Assembly: GCF_018614205.1 (NCBI RefSeq)
Contig: NZ_JAGGOS010000049.1
Span: 28,001 to 92,000 of the forward strand
Direction of reading: 5' to 3'
DNA from: Streptomyces sp. ISL-36
GTDB taxonomy: Bacteria > Actinomycetota > Actinomycetes > Streptomycetales > Streptomycetaceae
Length of the DNA: 64,000 nt
This document shows positions 44,217 through 53,147 of the stretch, in pieces; the stretch's first letter is position 1, and every line of letters begins with the position of its first letter. The notes below the pieces were generated by a model. The model was given only the letters and a program-made list of their open reading frames with translations. It searched no databases and had not been told where the DNA came from. A program made the translations under genes and the position numbers.

Positions 44217-44840
44217 ATGGCCGGGATACCGCCCATCAAGGCCTATCCGTTGCCGACGGCCGGCGCGCTGCCGGCCGCCACCCCGCAGTGGTCCGTCGAC
44301 CCGGACCGCGCGGTCCTGCTCGTCCACGACATGCAGCGCTACTTCTTGGCGCCCTTCCCCTCGCCGCTGCGCGAGGAGATCATCGCCAACGCGGCGCTGC
44401 TCCGCGACCGTTGCGCGGGCCGCGGCGTCCCCGTGGCGTACACCGCGCAGCCGGGCGGCATGACGCCCGAACAGCGCGGCCTGCTCGCCGACTTCTGGGG
44501 CCCGGGCATGCGCGTCGACCCCGCCGACCGGGAGGTCGTCGAGCCGCTCGCCCCCGCCTCGGGGGACTGGCTGCTCACCAAATGGCGCTACAGCGCCTTC
44601 TTCAAGACCGACCTCCTGGAGCGGATGCGGCTCCACGGCCGCGACCAGCTGATCATCTGCGGGGTGTACGCCCACGTCGGCGTCCTCGCCAGCGCGGTCG
44701 ACGCCTTCACGAACGACATCGAGACCTTCCTCGTCGCCGACGCGCTCGGCGACTTCACGGAGGCCGAGCACCTCTCCGCCGTCGAGTACGCGGCCAAACG
44801 CTGCGCCGTGGTCACCACCACCAAGGAGGTCCTGGGATGA
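44217..44840 (+). CDS. phzD: Isochorismatase, PhzD type
   Basis: A 207-residue hydrolase that turns 2-amino-2-desoxyisochorismate into trans-2,3-dihydro-3-hydroxyanthranilate. The catalytic Asp is in [12 protein letters not shown] and the Lys in [10 protein letters not shown]; the cysteine of ordinary hydrolases of this family is replaced, as in PhzD and EntB (CGVYAHVG). Length equals PhzD. Its stop overlaps phzE (ATGA). Confidence 0.95.
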   Translation: MAGIPPIKAYPLPTAGALPAATPQWSVDPDRAVLLVHDMQRYFLAPFPSPLREEIIANAALLRDRCAGRGVPVAYTAQPGGMTPEQRGLLADFWGPGMRVDPADREVVEPLAPASGDWLLTKWRYSAFFKTDLLERMRLHGRDQLIICGVYAHVGVLASAVDAFTNDIETFLVADALGDFTEAEHLSAVEYAAKRCAVVTTTKEVLG

Positions 44841-46756
44841 CCGCGCCGGCCCACGAGAAGCAGGACCTGCTGAGCCGCGTCCTCGGCCCGAACCCGCCCG
44901 CCTTCGCCGTGCTGCACCGCCCCGAGACCACCGGGCCCGGCGCCCTCGACCTGCTGACCGGTGACATCTCGCTGCCCGCGACCCTCGCCGACCTCCCCCT
45001 GCGGGACGAGCCGGGCACCGCCGGGCGCCACGAGGTCCTCGCCGTCGTCCCGTACCGCCAGATCGGCGAGCGCGGCTACGACCGCACCGACGACGGCGCC
45101 CCGCTCATCGCGATGAGCGTCACCGAGCAGGCCACCCTCCCCCTGGACACCGTCCTCGCCGCGATCCCCGACGTCCCCATCACCCTCGCCGACGGGCACT
45201 TCGACGTCGAGGACTCCGCCTACGCCGAGATCGTGCGCCGGATCGTCGCCGACGAGATCGGCACCGGCGAGGGCGCGAACTTCGTCATCCGCCGCTCCTT
45301 CACCGCCGAGATCACCGACTACGGACCGGGCAGCGCCCTCACCTTCTTCAAGCGGCTCCTGGAGCGGGAGACGGGCGCGTACTGGACCTTCGTGATCCAC
45401 ACCGGGGACCGCACCTTCGTCGGCGCGTCCCCCGAGCGGCACGTCAGCCTCGCCGACGGCACCGCCGTGATGAACCCGATCAGCGGCACCTACCGCTACC
45501 CGGCCTCCGGCCCCACCCTCCCCGGCGTCCTCGACTTCCTCGCCGACCGCAAGGAGGCCGACGAGCTGTACATGGTCGTCGACGAGGAACTGAAGATGAT
45601 GGCCCGGATCTGCGAGGACGGCGGCCGGGTCGTCGGCCCCTACCTCAAGGAGATGGCCCGGCTCGCCCACACCGAGTACTTCATCGAGGGACAGACCGAC
45701 CGCGACCCGCGCGAGATCCTCCGCGAGACGCTCTTCGCCCCGACCGTGACCGGCTCGCCGCTGGAGAGCGCGGCCCGCGTCATCGCCAAGTACGAACCTC
45801 ACGGCCGCGGTTACTACAGCGGCATCGCCGCCCTCATCGGCCGCGACGCCCTCGGCGGCCGGGCCATGGACTCCGCCATCCTCATCCGTACCGCCGAGAT
45901 CGACGCCACCGGCCGGCTCGGGATCGGGGTGGGCGCCACCCTGGTGCGCCACTCCGACCCGGAGTCGGAGGTCGCCGAGACCCGCGCCAAGGCCGCCGGG
46001 CTGCTCTCCGCGCTCCAGGACGACGGCGCCGCCCGCTTCCGCGCCCACCCCCGCGTGCGGGAGGCGCTGGAACGGCGCAACGCCACCATCGCCGACTTCT
46101 GGCTGGCGGAGGAGTCCGGCCGCGGCCGGCCCGGCCTCGACCCCGTCCTCGCCGGCCGGCGCGTCCTGATCGTCGACGCCGAGGACACCTTCACCTCGAT
46201 GATCGGGCAGCAGGTGCGCGCCATGGGGCCGGAGGTGACGGTCCGCCGCTTCGACGAGGAGTACGCCTTCGACGGGTACGACCTCGTCATCATGGGCCCC
46301 GGCCCGGGCGACCCGCGCGAGGCCGGCCACCCCAAGATCGCCCACCTGCGGGAGGCGGTCTCCACCCTGCTGCGCGAGCGCCGGCCGTTCCTCGCCGTCT
46401 GCCTCAGCCACCAGGTCCTCAGCCTGCGCCTCGGCCTGGACCTCGCCCGCCGCGACGTGCCCAACCAGGGCGTACAGAAGGAGATCGACCTCTTCGGCAG
46501 CCGGGAGCGGGTCGGCTTCTACAACACCTTCGCGGCCCGCAGCGACACCGACCGTCTGCACCGGCCGGACATCGGCACCGTCGAGGTCAGCCGGGACCGG
46601 GAGACCGGCGAGGTGCACGCCCTGCGCGGACCGTACTTCGCCTCGATGCAGTTCCACGCCGAGTCCGTGCTCACCCAGAGCGGACCGCGGATCGTCGCGT
46701 CCCTGCTCGGTGGTCTGGTGAAGAGCGCCCCGGCCGAGGGCGTGCCCGTCGCGTGA
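44837..46756 (+). CDS. phzE: 2-amino-2-desoxyisochorismate synthase, PhzE type
   Basis: A 639-residue fusion of an anthranilate-synthase-like chorismate domain ([39 protein letters not shown]) and a glutamine amidotransferase domain (Cys in FLAVCLSHQ, His/Glu in QFHAES). It makes ADIC from chorismate and glutamine. The start overlaps phzD. Together with phzC, phzD and the SDR it defines a 3-hydroxyanthranilate route; no phenazine-forming phzF, phzA/B or phzG gene occurs in the window. Confidence 0.95.
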   Translation: MTAPAHEKQDLLSRVLGPNPPAFAVLHRPETTGPGALDLLTGDISLPATLADLPLRDEPGTAGRHEVLAVVPYRQIGERGYDRTDDGAPLIAMSVTEQATLPLDTVLAAIPDVPITLADGHFDVEDSAYAEIVRRIVADEIGTGEGANFVIRRSFTAEITDYGPGSALTFFKRLLERETGAYWTFVIHTGDRTFVGASPERHVSLADGTAVMNPISGTYRYPASGPTLPGVLDFLADRKEADELYMVVDEELKMMARICEDGGRVVGPYLKEMARLAHTEYFIEGQTDRDPREILRETLFAPTVTGSPLESAARVIAKYEPHGRGYYSGIAALIGRDALGGRAMDSAILIRTAEIDATGRLGIGVGATLVRHSDPESEVAETRAKAAGLLSALQDDGAARFRAHPRVREALERRNATIADFWLAEESGRGRPGLDPVLAGRRVLIVDAEDTFTSMIGQQVRAMGPEVTVRRFDEEYAFDGYDLVIMGPGPGDPREAGHPKIAHLREAVSTLLRERRPFLAVCLSHQVLSLRLGLDLARRDVPNQGVQKEIDLFGSRERVGFYNTFAARSDTDRLHRPDIGTVEVSRDRETGEVHALRGPYFASMQFHAESVLTQSGPRIVASLLGGLVKSAPAEGVPVA

Positions 46757-46886
46757 CCGGCCCGCCGCCCCGCCCGCCCGCCGTCCTCCTCGTCCTCGCC
46801 GGGCCCACGGGCTCCGGCACGTCCGCCGTGACGGCGAGGCGGCGGGCGGGCGCGGCGCGTCGGCCCGGTCGGAAGGAGGATCGGAC

Positions 46887-48128
46887 ATGAGCCCCACCGC
46901 CGTCGCCACCGCACGGATCCCCGGATCCAAGAGCATCACCAACCGGGCCCTGCTGCTCGCCGCCGCCGCCCGCGGCACCACCGCCCTCGGGTCGCCGCTC
47001 GTCAGCGACGACACCCTCGCCTTCCGTACCGCACTGACCGATCTCGGCACCTCCGTGCGCGCCACCCCCGACGACACCCGCTGGGAGATCACCGGCAGCG
47101 GGCACGGCCCCCGCTCCGGTGGCCGGGTGTGGTGCGCCGACGCGGGGACGGCGGCCCGCTTCCTGCCGCCGTACGCGGCCACCGGGCACGGCACGTTCAC
47201 CTTCGACGGCTCGGCCCAGCTGCGCGCCCGCCCTCTCGCCCCGCTCGCCGACGCGCTGGGGCGGCTCGGGGCCGGGGTCGCGGGCGACGGCGCACTGCCG
47301 CTCACCCTCACGGCCGACGGGCTCGCGGGCGGGCGGATCGCCCTGGACTCCTCGCTCAGCAGCCAGTACCTCACCGGCCTGCTGATGGCGGCGCCGCTCA
47401 TGGCCCAGGGGCTCACCGTCGAGGCGAGCTCCCTCGTCAGCCGCCCCTACATCGACATGACCCTCGCCCTCATGCGCCACTTCGGCGCGCGGACCGCCGA
47501 GCGGGACGGGGTGATCACGGTGGCGCCCGGCGGCTACCGGGCCGCCGATCTGGTCGTCGAACCGGACGCCTCCACCGCCTCGTACGTCTTCGCCGCCGCG
47601 GCGGTCACCGGCACCACCGTCACCGTGCCGGGGCTCGGGCGCGGCAGCCTCCAGGGCGACCTGCGCTTCGTCGAGGCGCTGCGCCGTGCCGGAGCCGGGG
47701 TCGAGATCGGCGAGAGCGCGACGACCGTCACCGGCGCCGGCCCCCTGCGCGGCGGGTTCACCCTCGACATGGGCGAGATCTCCGACACCTTCATGACCCT
47801 CGCCGCGATCGCCCCGCTCGCGGACGCGCCGATCACCCTCACCGGTATCGCCCACGCCCGGCTGAAGGAGTCCGACCGGATCGCGGCCGTCGCGGAGAAC
47901 CTGAGGGCCTGCGGCATCCGCACCGAGGAGGCCGCCGACCGGATCACCGTGCACCCCGGGTCCCCGCGCCCGGCGCGGATCGCCTGCCGCCGGGACCACC
48001 GGATCGCCATGGCCTTCTCGGTGCTCGGACTCGCGGCCCCGGGCGTGATCACGCTGGACGACCCGGGGTGCGTGGCCAAGACCTTCCCCGGCTTCCACGC
48101 CGAGATGGCCCGGCTGTTCCCTTCGTAG
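46887..48128 (+). CDS. aroA: 3-phosphoshikimate 1-carboxyvinyltransferase (EPSP synthase)
   Basis: A 413-residue EPSP synthase. Both lobes are intact: GSKSITNRALLLAAAA, DAGTAARFLPPYA, SSQYLTGLLMAAPL, LKESDRI and CRRDHRIAMAFSVLGL. Placement next to phzC suggests a second, pathway-dedicated copy that raises chorismate supply. AAGGAGG precedes the ATG. It ends the plus-strand set, converging with the nitrate/diazo operon. Confidence 0.92.
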   Translation: MSPTAVATARIPGSKSITNRALLLAAAARGTTALGSPLVSDDTLAFRTALTDLGTSVRATPDDTRWEITGSGHGPRSGGRVWCADAGTAARFLPPYAATGHGTFTFDGSAQLRARPLAPLADALGRLGAGVAGDGALPLTLTADGLAGGRIALDSSLSSQYLTGLLMAAPLMAQGLTVEASSLVSRPYIDMTLALMRHFGARTAERDGVITVAPGGYRAADLVVEPDASTASYVFAAAAVTGTTVTVPGLGRGSLQGDLRFVEALRRAGAGVEIGESATTVTGAGPLRGGFTLDMGEISDTFMTLAAIAPLADAPITLTGIAHARLKESDRIAAVAENLRACGIRTEEAADRITVHPGSPRPARIACRRDHRIAMAFSVLGLAAPGVITLDDPGCVAKTFPGFHAEMARLFPS

Positions 48129-48209
48129 GAACCGGCGTCCCCGACAAGGCCTGTGCGGGAACGGGTCCTCGCGTGTCGTACCCGGGCAGGTGTCGGACGC
48201 GGGCAGGTG

Positions 48210-49373
48210 TCAGGCGCGGACGGGTGCGGTGCCGGTGGGTGCGGGGTTGGTGGGTGCTGTGCCGGTGGGTGCGGTGCCGACCTCCACGCGCCCGAGGAGG
48301 GTACGCCCGTCCGCTCCCAGGACGAGCTTGCGGTACCGGCCGCCCGCACGGTCCGCCTCGCTGAACTCGATCGCCCCCTCCGTACGGGCGTGGATGTCCC
48401 CGAACCCGGAGACGTCGATGCCGAGCAGCTTGAGCCGGGTCGGCTGTCCCGTGTCCGTGAACGGCGTGTGGTCGAGGCCGAGGAGACGCCGGGCCACCGC
48501 GGCGGCCATCCGGAGGCCCGGGGCCAGCAGGCCGTGGCAGCGCCCCTCGACGGCGGCGCACTCGCCGATCGCCCAGATCCGCTCGTCGGCCGTGCGCAGG
48601 CCGTCGTCGACGAGGAACCCGCCGCGCTCCCCGGTCGCCAGCCCCGCGGCGGACGCCAGCTCGTCCCGGGGCCGTATCCCGGCGGAGAAGACGACGAGCC
48701 CGGCCTCGATCTCCGCACCGTCGGCGAGGCGGACCCGGTCGGCGTCGACCGAGACGGTCGTCGCCCCGCAGTGCACCTCGATCCCGAGCTCCCGCACCAG
48801 CGAGGCGAGGAGCCGGCCGCCACCCGCGTCGACCTGGAGCGGCATGAGTCTGGGGGCGGCCTCCACCACGTGCGGCCGCATTCCGAGCCCCCGCAGCGCG
48901 TCGGCCGCCTCAAGACCGAGCAGCCCGCCGCCGATGACGACACCCGGTTCGCCGGGGCGGGCGGCGGCGCGGAGCGCCTCGATGTCGTCGATGGTGCGGT
49001 ACGTGAGGCAGTGCGGCAGATCGTGTCCCGGCACGGGCGGCACGAACGGCCGCGAGCCGGTGGCCAGGACCAGCGCGTCGTACGCGTGCCGCGACCCGTC
49101 GGAGCACCGCACGGTCCGCCGGACCCGGTCGATGCCGGTCACGGTCGTGGAGAGGCGCACGTCCACCAGGGAGTCGGGGGCGGGCAGCGTGAGGTCGCCG
49201 GGGGTGCGGCCGGAGACGAGGGAGGAGAGGGCGACCCGGTCGTAGGCGGGGCGCGGCTCCTCGGCGAGGACGACGATCCGCCAACTGTCGGTCCGGTCAA
49301 GGGCGCGGACCTCGGTGACGAGCCGGTGCCCGACCGGCCCGTACCCGGCGACGACGAGCGTACGACGGCTCAC
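48210..49373 (-). CDS. NirB-like FAD/NAD(P) oxidoreductase module lacking the siroheme domain
   Basis: A 387-residue protein matching the first part of the large subunit of assimilatory nitrite reductase (VVAGYGPVGHRL, VLAEEPRPAYDRVALS, VLATGSRPFVPPVPG, VIGGGLLGLEAADAL, GECAAVEGRCHGL). NirB normally goes on for another 400 or more residues with iron-sulfur and siroheme domains; here it stops after the reductase domain and ends in a Thr/Ala/Pro/Gly repeat tail. It may pass electrons to the nitrate reductase. GTG start overlaps the small ORF upstream (GTGA). It is the last gene of the operon. Confidence 0.85.
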   Translation of the reverse strand: MSRRTLVVAGYGPVGHRLVTEVRALDRTDSWRIVVLAEEPRPAYDRVALSSLVSGRTPGDLTLPAPDSLVDVRLSTTVTGIDRVRRTVRCSDGSRHAYDALVLATGSRPFVPPVPGHDLPHCLTYRTIDDIEALRAAARPGEPGVVIGGGLLGLEAADALRGLGMRPHVVEAAPRLMPLQVDAGGGRLLASLVRELGIEVHCGATTVSVDADRVRLADGAEIEAGLVVFSAGIRPRDELASAAGLATGERGGFLVDDGLRTADERIWAIGECAAVEGRCHGLLAPGLRMAAAVARRLLGLDHTPFTDTGQPTRLKLLGIDVSGFGDIHARTEGAIEFSEADRAGGRYRKLVLGADGRTLLGRVEVGTAPTGTAPTNPAPTGTAPVRA

Positions 49374-49552
49374 GCGGCCACCTCCGGTACATACGGCACC
49401 GGGACCGCCCGGATAGCCTCGGAGGCTTGCGCCGTCCGGGCCCCGATCGCCTCGGCTGCCTGCGCCGTCCGGATCACCTCGGCTGCCCGCGTCCTCTCAA
49501 GCGTTCCGGTCGCGGGGCGTCCCGCGGCCCTTCGCGTACGGTGATGGCTCAT
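49370..49552 (-). CDS. 60-residue ORF coupled between two flavoprotein genes
   Basis: ATG 49552 overlaps the upstream stop (ATGA) and has GGAGGAGG before it; its stop overlaps the next start (GTGA). The product begins MSHHRTRRAAGRP and continues with an imperfect repeat of RTAQAAEAI. It is basic at the start and Ala-rich afterwards. Overlaps on both sides argue that it is translated, but it may be only a spacer that keeps ribosomes moving. No recognisable family. Confidence 0.5.
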   Translation of the reverse strand: MSHHRTRRAAGRPATGTLERTRAAEVIRTAQAAEAIGARTAQASEAIRAVPVPYVPEVAA

Positions 49553-50862
49553 CCGACCTCCTCCGGGACCCGCAGCGCCGCGCACACCGCGCGGACCGTC
49601 TCCGCGCAGCCGCCGCAGCCCGTGGTCGCCCGGGTCGCCGCCGCCAGGGCGGTGAGTTCCCGCGCGCCGTCCTGCCAGGCCCGCACGACGGTTCCCTTGC
49701 TGACGTTGTTGCAGTGGCAGAGGACCGCCTCGTCGGCCATCGCGGCCGGGTCGTCCCCGGGCTCCTCGGCCCGGCCGCCGAGCAACAGGGCGAGCCGGTC
49801 CGCGGGCACGGGCCGCCCCGTGGCGGACAACTGGCCGACGGCCGCGATCCCTTCGGGAAGGCCGACGAGCACGGCCCGCGCGATCCGCTCGCCCCGGATC
49901 TCGATCCTGGCGTACCGCCCGCGCGCCGGGTCGGAGAAGGTCACCACCTCGTCGGGCCCGGTCGCCGGACCGGCGCCCGGCCACCCCCAGGTCCCGACGG
50001 AGGCGATGTCGAGGCCCGGCACCCTCGGGCGCAGGAGCGGCGGCACCGGGACGTACCGCGCCTCGCCCCCCGCGAGAAGCGTGGCCAGGGTCTCCGCCTG
50101 CGCCATGGACCCCGCCTGGTCCGGCGTACCCGCGCAGGCGCCGATGGCCCGTATCGAGGGGTCGCTCGTGCGGAGGCGGTCGTCCACCACGACGCTCCCT
50201 GTACCGTGCCGCACCGCAAGACCCGCCTCGCGGGCCGGCGCCGTGTCCGGGACGGTGCCGGTGCACCGCAGGACCGTGTCCGCGCCGAGCGTGTCGGACG
50301 GCGGGACGTACGCGCCGAGCCGCAGCTCGATGCCGCAGGACTCCAGCCGCGCCGCCACCAACTGGCCCGCCACCTCGTCGAGATGGCGGTGCATCGGGTA
50401 CGGGCCTCCGTGCGCCAGGACCACTCGGTGCCCGCGTCGCCGCAGGGCCGTCGCCGTCTCCACGCCCAGGACGCCCCCGCCCACCACGGCCACCCGGCCC
50501 CGGACCGGCCGGGCGCCGTCGTCCAGGGTGTGCAGATCGCCGGTGGGCCGCGCCCCCGTCGCCAGGACCAGCGTGTCGTAGCCGTACACCGCCCCGTCCG
50601 CGCACCGCACCTGGCGGCGCGCCCGGTCGATCGCGACGACCCGGACACCGGTCCGCACCTGGACCCCGGGCGGCGGTGCGGACAGTGTCAGCGCGCTCGG
50701 CGGCAGGTCCCCGCCGATCACCGAACCGAGCAGGGTGCGCTGGTACGCGGGGTGGGGCTCGGCGCCCAGGACGGTCACCGGGCCGTCGTGGCCGAGTGCC
50801 CCGAGGCGGTCGGTCAGCCGATGCGCGGCCGGCCCGTTGCCGACGACGAGAATCCGCTTCAC
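49549..50862 (-). CDS. NasB/NirB-like FAD oxidoreductase with BFD-type [2Fe-2S] domain
   Basis: A 437-residue protein with a pyridine-nucleotide-disulfide reductase fold (VVGNGPAAHRL, VLATGARPTG, VVGGGVLGVETATAL, IRAIGACAG) and a C-terminal iron-sulfur domain with four cysteines (CHCNNVSKG ... TGCGGC). This is the layout of the NADH-electron-transfer subunit of assimilatory nitrate reductases such as Bacillus NasB, or of a NirB N-terminal half. GTG 50862 overlaps the nitrate reductase stop, supporting a complex between the two. Confidence 0.87.
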   Translation of the reverse strand: MKRILVVGNGPAAHRLTDRLGALGHDGPVTVLGAEPHPAYQRTLLGSVIGGDLPPSALTLSAPPPGVQVRTGVRVVAIDRARRQVRCADGAVYGYDTLVLATGARPTGDLHTLDDGARPVRGRVAVVGGGVLGVETATALRRRGHRVVLAHGGPYPMHRHLDEVAGQLVAARLESCGIELRLGAYVPPSDTLGADTVLRCTGTVPDTAPAREAGLAVRHGTGSVVVDDRLRTSDPSIRAIGACAGTPDQAGSMAQAETLATLLAGGEARYVPVPPLLRPRVPGLDIASVGTWGWPGAGPATGPDEVVTFSDPARGRYARIEIRGERIARAVLVGLPEGIAAVGQLSATGRPVPADRLALLLGGRAEEPGDDPAAMADEAVLCHCNNVSKGTVVRAWQDGARELTALAAATRATTGCGGCAETVRAVCAALRVPEEVG

Positions 50863-53147
50863 GCGCCCACCGGCCCGACCCGTACCGCGTCCACCGACTC
50901 GGCCTCCACCGGCCCGACCCGTACCGCGTCCACCGACTCGGCCTCCACCGGCCCGACCCGTACCGCGTCCACCGACTCGGCCTCCACCGGCTCCACGCGT
51001 ACCGCGCTCACCTTGAACTCCGGCATGCCGCTGCGGGGGTCGAGCGCCCCGCTCGTCAGCAGGTTGGCCCGGCCGTCCCCCGGGAAGTGGAACGGCAGGA
51101 ACACCGTGTCCGTCCGCAGGCTCTCCACCAGCCGCACCCGCGCCACCACCGCTCCCCGCGCCGAGACCACCCGGGCGAGCCCGCCCGCCGTCACGCCCGC
51201 CCGCCGGGCCGCGTCGGGGTGGATCTCCACGAACGGCTCCGGCTCGGCCGCCGTCAGTCCCGGCACCCGCCGGGTCTGCGCCCCGGACTGGTAGTGGGCC
51301 AGGACCCGGCCGGTCGTCGCGTACAGGGGCAGGTCGCCGCCCGGCAGTTCCGCCGCGTCGCGGTGTTCGACCGGTACGAAACGGGCCCGCCCGTCCGGGT
51401 GCGCGAAGCCGTCGAGGAAGAGTCGCGGCGTCCCCGGATGAGCCGGTCCCGACGGCACCGCCGGGCAGGGCCAGTGCAGCGCCTCGCCCGCGTCGAGGCG
51501 TTCGTAGCTCACCCCGGAGTAGTCGGCCCGGCCGCCCGCGGTGGCCCGCCGCAGCTCCTCGAAGACCTCGCGGGGCGCGACGGGATACCGCTCGGCCGGT
51601 TCCCCCAGCCGTACCGCGATTCCGCGCAGGACCTCCAGGTCGCCGCGTACCCCCGGTGGCGGAGCGAGCAGCGCGCGACGGCGCAGCACCCGCCCCTCCA
51701 GGTTGGTCAGCGTGCCCTCCTCCTCCGCCCATTGGGCGACGGGCAGGACCACGTCCGCCATCCGGGCCGTCTCCGAGGGAACGAAGTCCGCCACGACCAG
51801 TAGATCGAGCGCGGCGAGACGCTCGGTGACATGGCCGGCGTGCGGGGCGGAGATCACCGGGTTCGAACCGAAGACCAGGAGCGCGCGCGGACCGCGGGGC
51901 GTCCCCAGCGAGTCGAGCAGCTCGTACGCGCTCGGCCCGGGCCCCGGCAGCGCCGCCGGGTCGACGCCCCACACCCCGGCCACGTGCGCGCGGGCCGCGG
52001 GGTCGGTGATCATCCGGTAGCCGGGCAACTGGTCGGCCTTCTGCCCCAGTTCACGTCCGCCCTGACCGTTTCCCTGGCCGGTGAGGCAGCCGTAGCCGCT
52101 GCCGTCCCGGCCCGGAAGCCCGAGCGCGAGCGCGAGATTGACGAACGCGGAGACCGTGTCGGCACCCTTGCTGTGCTGTTCGGCGCCGCGCCCCGTCAGG
52201 ACGTACGCCCGTCGGGCGTCGGCGAGCAGCCGTACCGCCTCCCGCTGGGCCGCGACCGGCACCCCCGTCACCCGCTCGGTCCGCTCCGGCGTCCAGGGCA
52301 GCGCCCGCTGCCAGGCCTCCTCGAAGCCGTTCGTGCGCTCCCGTACGAAGGAGTGGTCGAGCCGTCCGTCGACCACCGTCAGCTGCAACAGCCCGAGCGC
52401 GAGGGCGAGATCGGTGCCGGGCGCGGGCCGCAGATGCAGCGCGGCCCGCTCGGCGGTCGGGGTGCGGCGCGGGTCGAGCACGATCAGCGCGGCCCGGTCC
52501 AGATGCCGCATCAGCGGCGGCATCGTCTCGGCCGGGTTCGCCCCGGCGAGCAGCACGACGTCCGCCCGGCCGAGGTCGGCCACCGGGAAGGGCAGACCCC
52601 GGTCGATACCGAAGGCGGCGTTGGACGCGGCGGCGGCCGACGACATGCAGAAGCGCCCGTTGTAGTCGATCCGGCTGGTCCGCAGCGCGATCCGGGCGAA
52701 CTTGCCGAGGAGGTACGCCTTCTCGTTGGTCAGCCCGCCGCCGCCGAACACGCCCACCGCGTCCGGGCCGTACTCCCGCCGGATCTCCCGCAGCCGCCCC
52801 GCGACCAGGTCCAGGGCGACGTCCCAGCCGGCGGGGGCGAGCCTCCCGTCCGCGCCGCGCACCAGGGGTTCGCGCAGCCGGTCGGCCGCCGACAGCACCT
52901 CGGGCGCGGTCCAACCCTTCTGGCACAGACCGCCCTGGTTGACGGGGAAGGAGGAGGGGGCGACGGTGACCTCACCGAGGGATCCGCGGCCGCCCGCGTG
53001 ACCGAGCCGCGTACCGCACTGCAGCGCGCAGTAGGGGCAGTGCGTATGGACCGCGCGGGGGGCTGCGGACACGGCGGAGGAGACAGCGGGCGTCACGGCG
53101 GGCGAGACAGCGGGCGTCACGGCGGGGGAGTGGATCGGGTCAGACAC
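50859..53147 (-). CDS. Assimilatory nitrate reductase, molybdopterin catalytic subunit
   Basis: A 762-residue enzyme of the Nas/Nap group. The N-terminal [4Fe-4S] site is CPYCALQC ... GGLCQKGW; DYNGRFCMSSAAAAS carries the molybdenum-ligand Cys; PTRFVPVEH-like and TGRVLAHYQSG segments near the C-terminus fit the cofactor-binding end. It reduces nitrate to nitrite in the cytoplasm. Both ends are repetitive: an Ala/Val/Pro/Ser stretch at residues 5-30 and three 13-residue repeats at the C-terminus. GTG 53147 overlaps the transporter gene's stop by 8 bases. Linked by overlaps to genes for nitrite-dependent chemistry, so nitrite may be its purpose here. Confidence 0.92.
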   Translation of the reverse strand: MSDPIHSPAVTPAVSPAVTPAVSSAVSAAPRAVHTHCPYCALQCGTRLGHAGGRGSLGEVTVAPSSFPVNQGGLCQKGWTAPEVLSAADRLREPLVRGADGRLAPAGWDVALDLVAGRLREIRREYGPDAVGVFGGGGLTNEKAYLLGKFARIALRTSRIDYNGRFCMSSAAAASNAAFGIDRGLPFPVADLGRADVVLLAGANPAETMPPLMRHLDRAALIVLDPRRTPTAERAALHLRPAPGTDLALALGLLQLTVVDGRLDHSFVRERTNGFEEAWQRALPWTPERTERVTGVPVAAQREAVRLLADARRAYVLTGRGAEQHSKGADTVSAFVNLALALGLPGRDGSGYGCLTGQGNGQGGRELGQKADQLPGYRMITDPAARAHVAGVWGVDPAALPGPGPSAYELLDSLGTPRGPRALLVFGSNPVISAPHAGHVTERLAALDLLVVADFVPSETARMADVVLPVAQWAEEEGTLTNLEGRVLRRRALLAPPPGVRGDLEVLRGIAVRLGEPAERYPVAPREVFEELRRATAGGRADYSGVSYERLDAGEALHWPCPAVPSGPAHPGTPRLFLDGFAHPDGRARFVPVEHRDAAELPGGDLPLYATTGRVLAHYQSGAQTRRVPGLTAAEPEPFVEIHPDAARRAGVTAGGLARVVSARGAVVARVRLVESLRTDTVFLPFHFPGDGRANLLTSGALDPRSGMPEFKVSAVRVEPVEAESVDAVRVGPVEAESVDAVRVGPVEAESVDAVRVGPVGA
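50869..50985 (-). repeat. Three exact tandem 39-bp units at the 3' end of the nitrate reductase gene
   Basis: Units at 50869-50907, 50908-50946 and 50947-50985 are identical by eye. Each adds 13 residues (VEAESVDAVRVGP) to the protein. A partial, diverged unit precedes them at about 50986-51010. Confidence 0.95.

Noticed and set aside
42086..46756. A phenazine cluster
   Set aside because: phzC, phzD and phzE are present but no phzF, phzA/B or phzG homologue is seen in the window; the DhbA-like SDR points to 3-hydroxyanthranilate instead.
50869..50985. CRISPR-like array
   Set aside because: The 39-bp units are directly adjacent without unique spacers and are in frame with the nitrate reductase gene.
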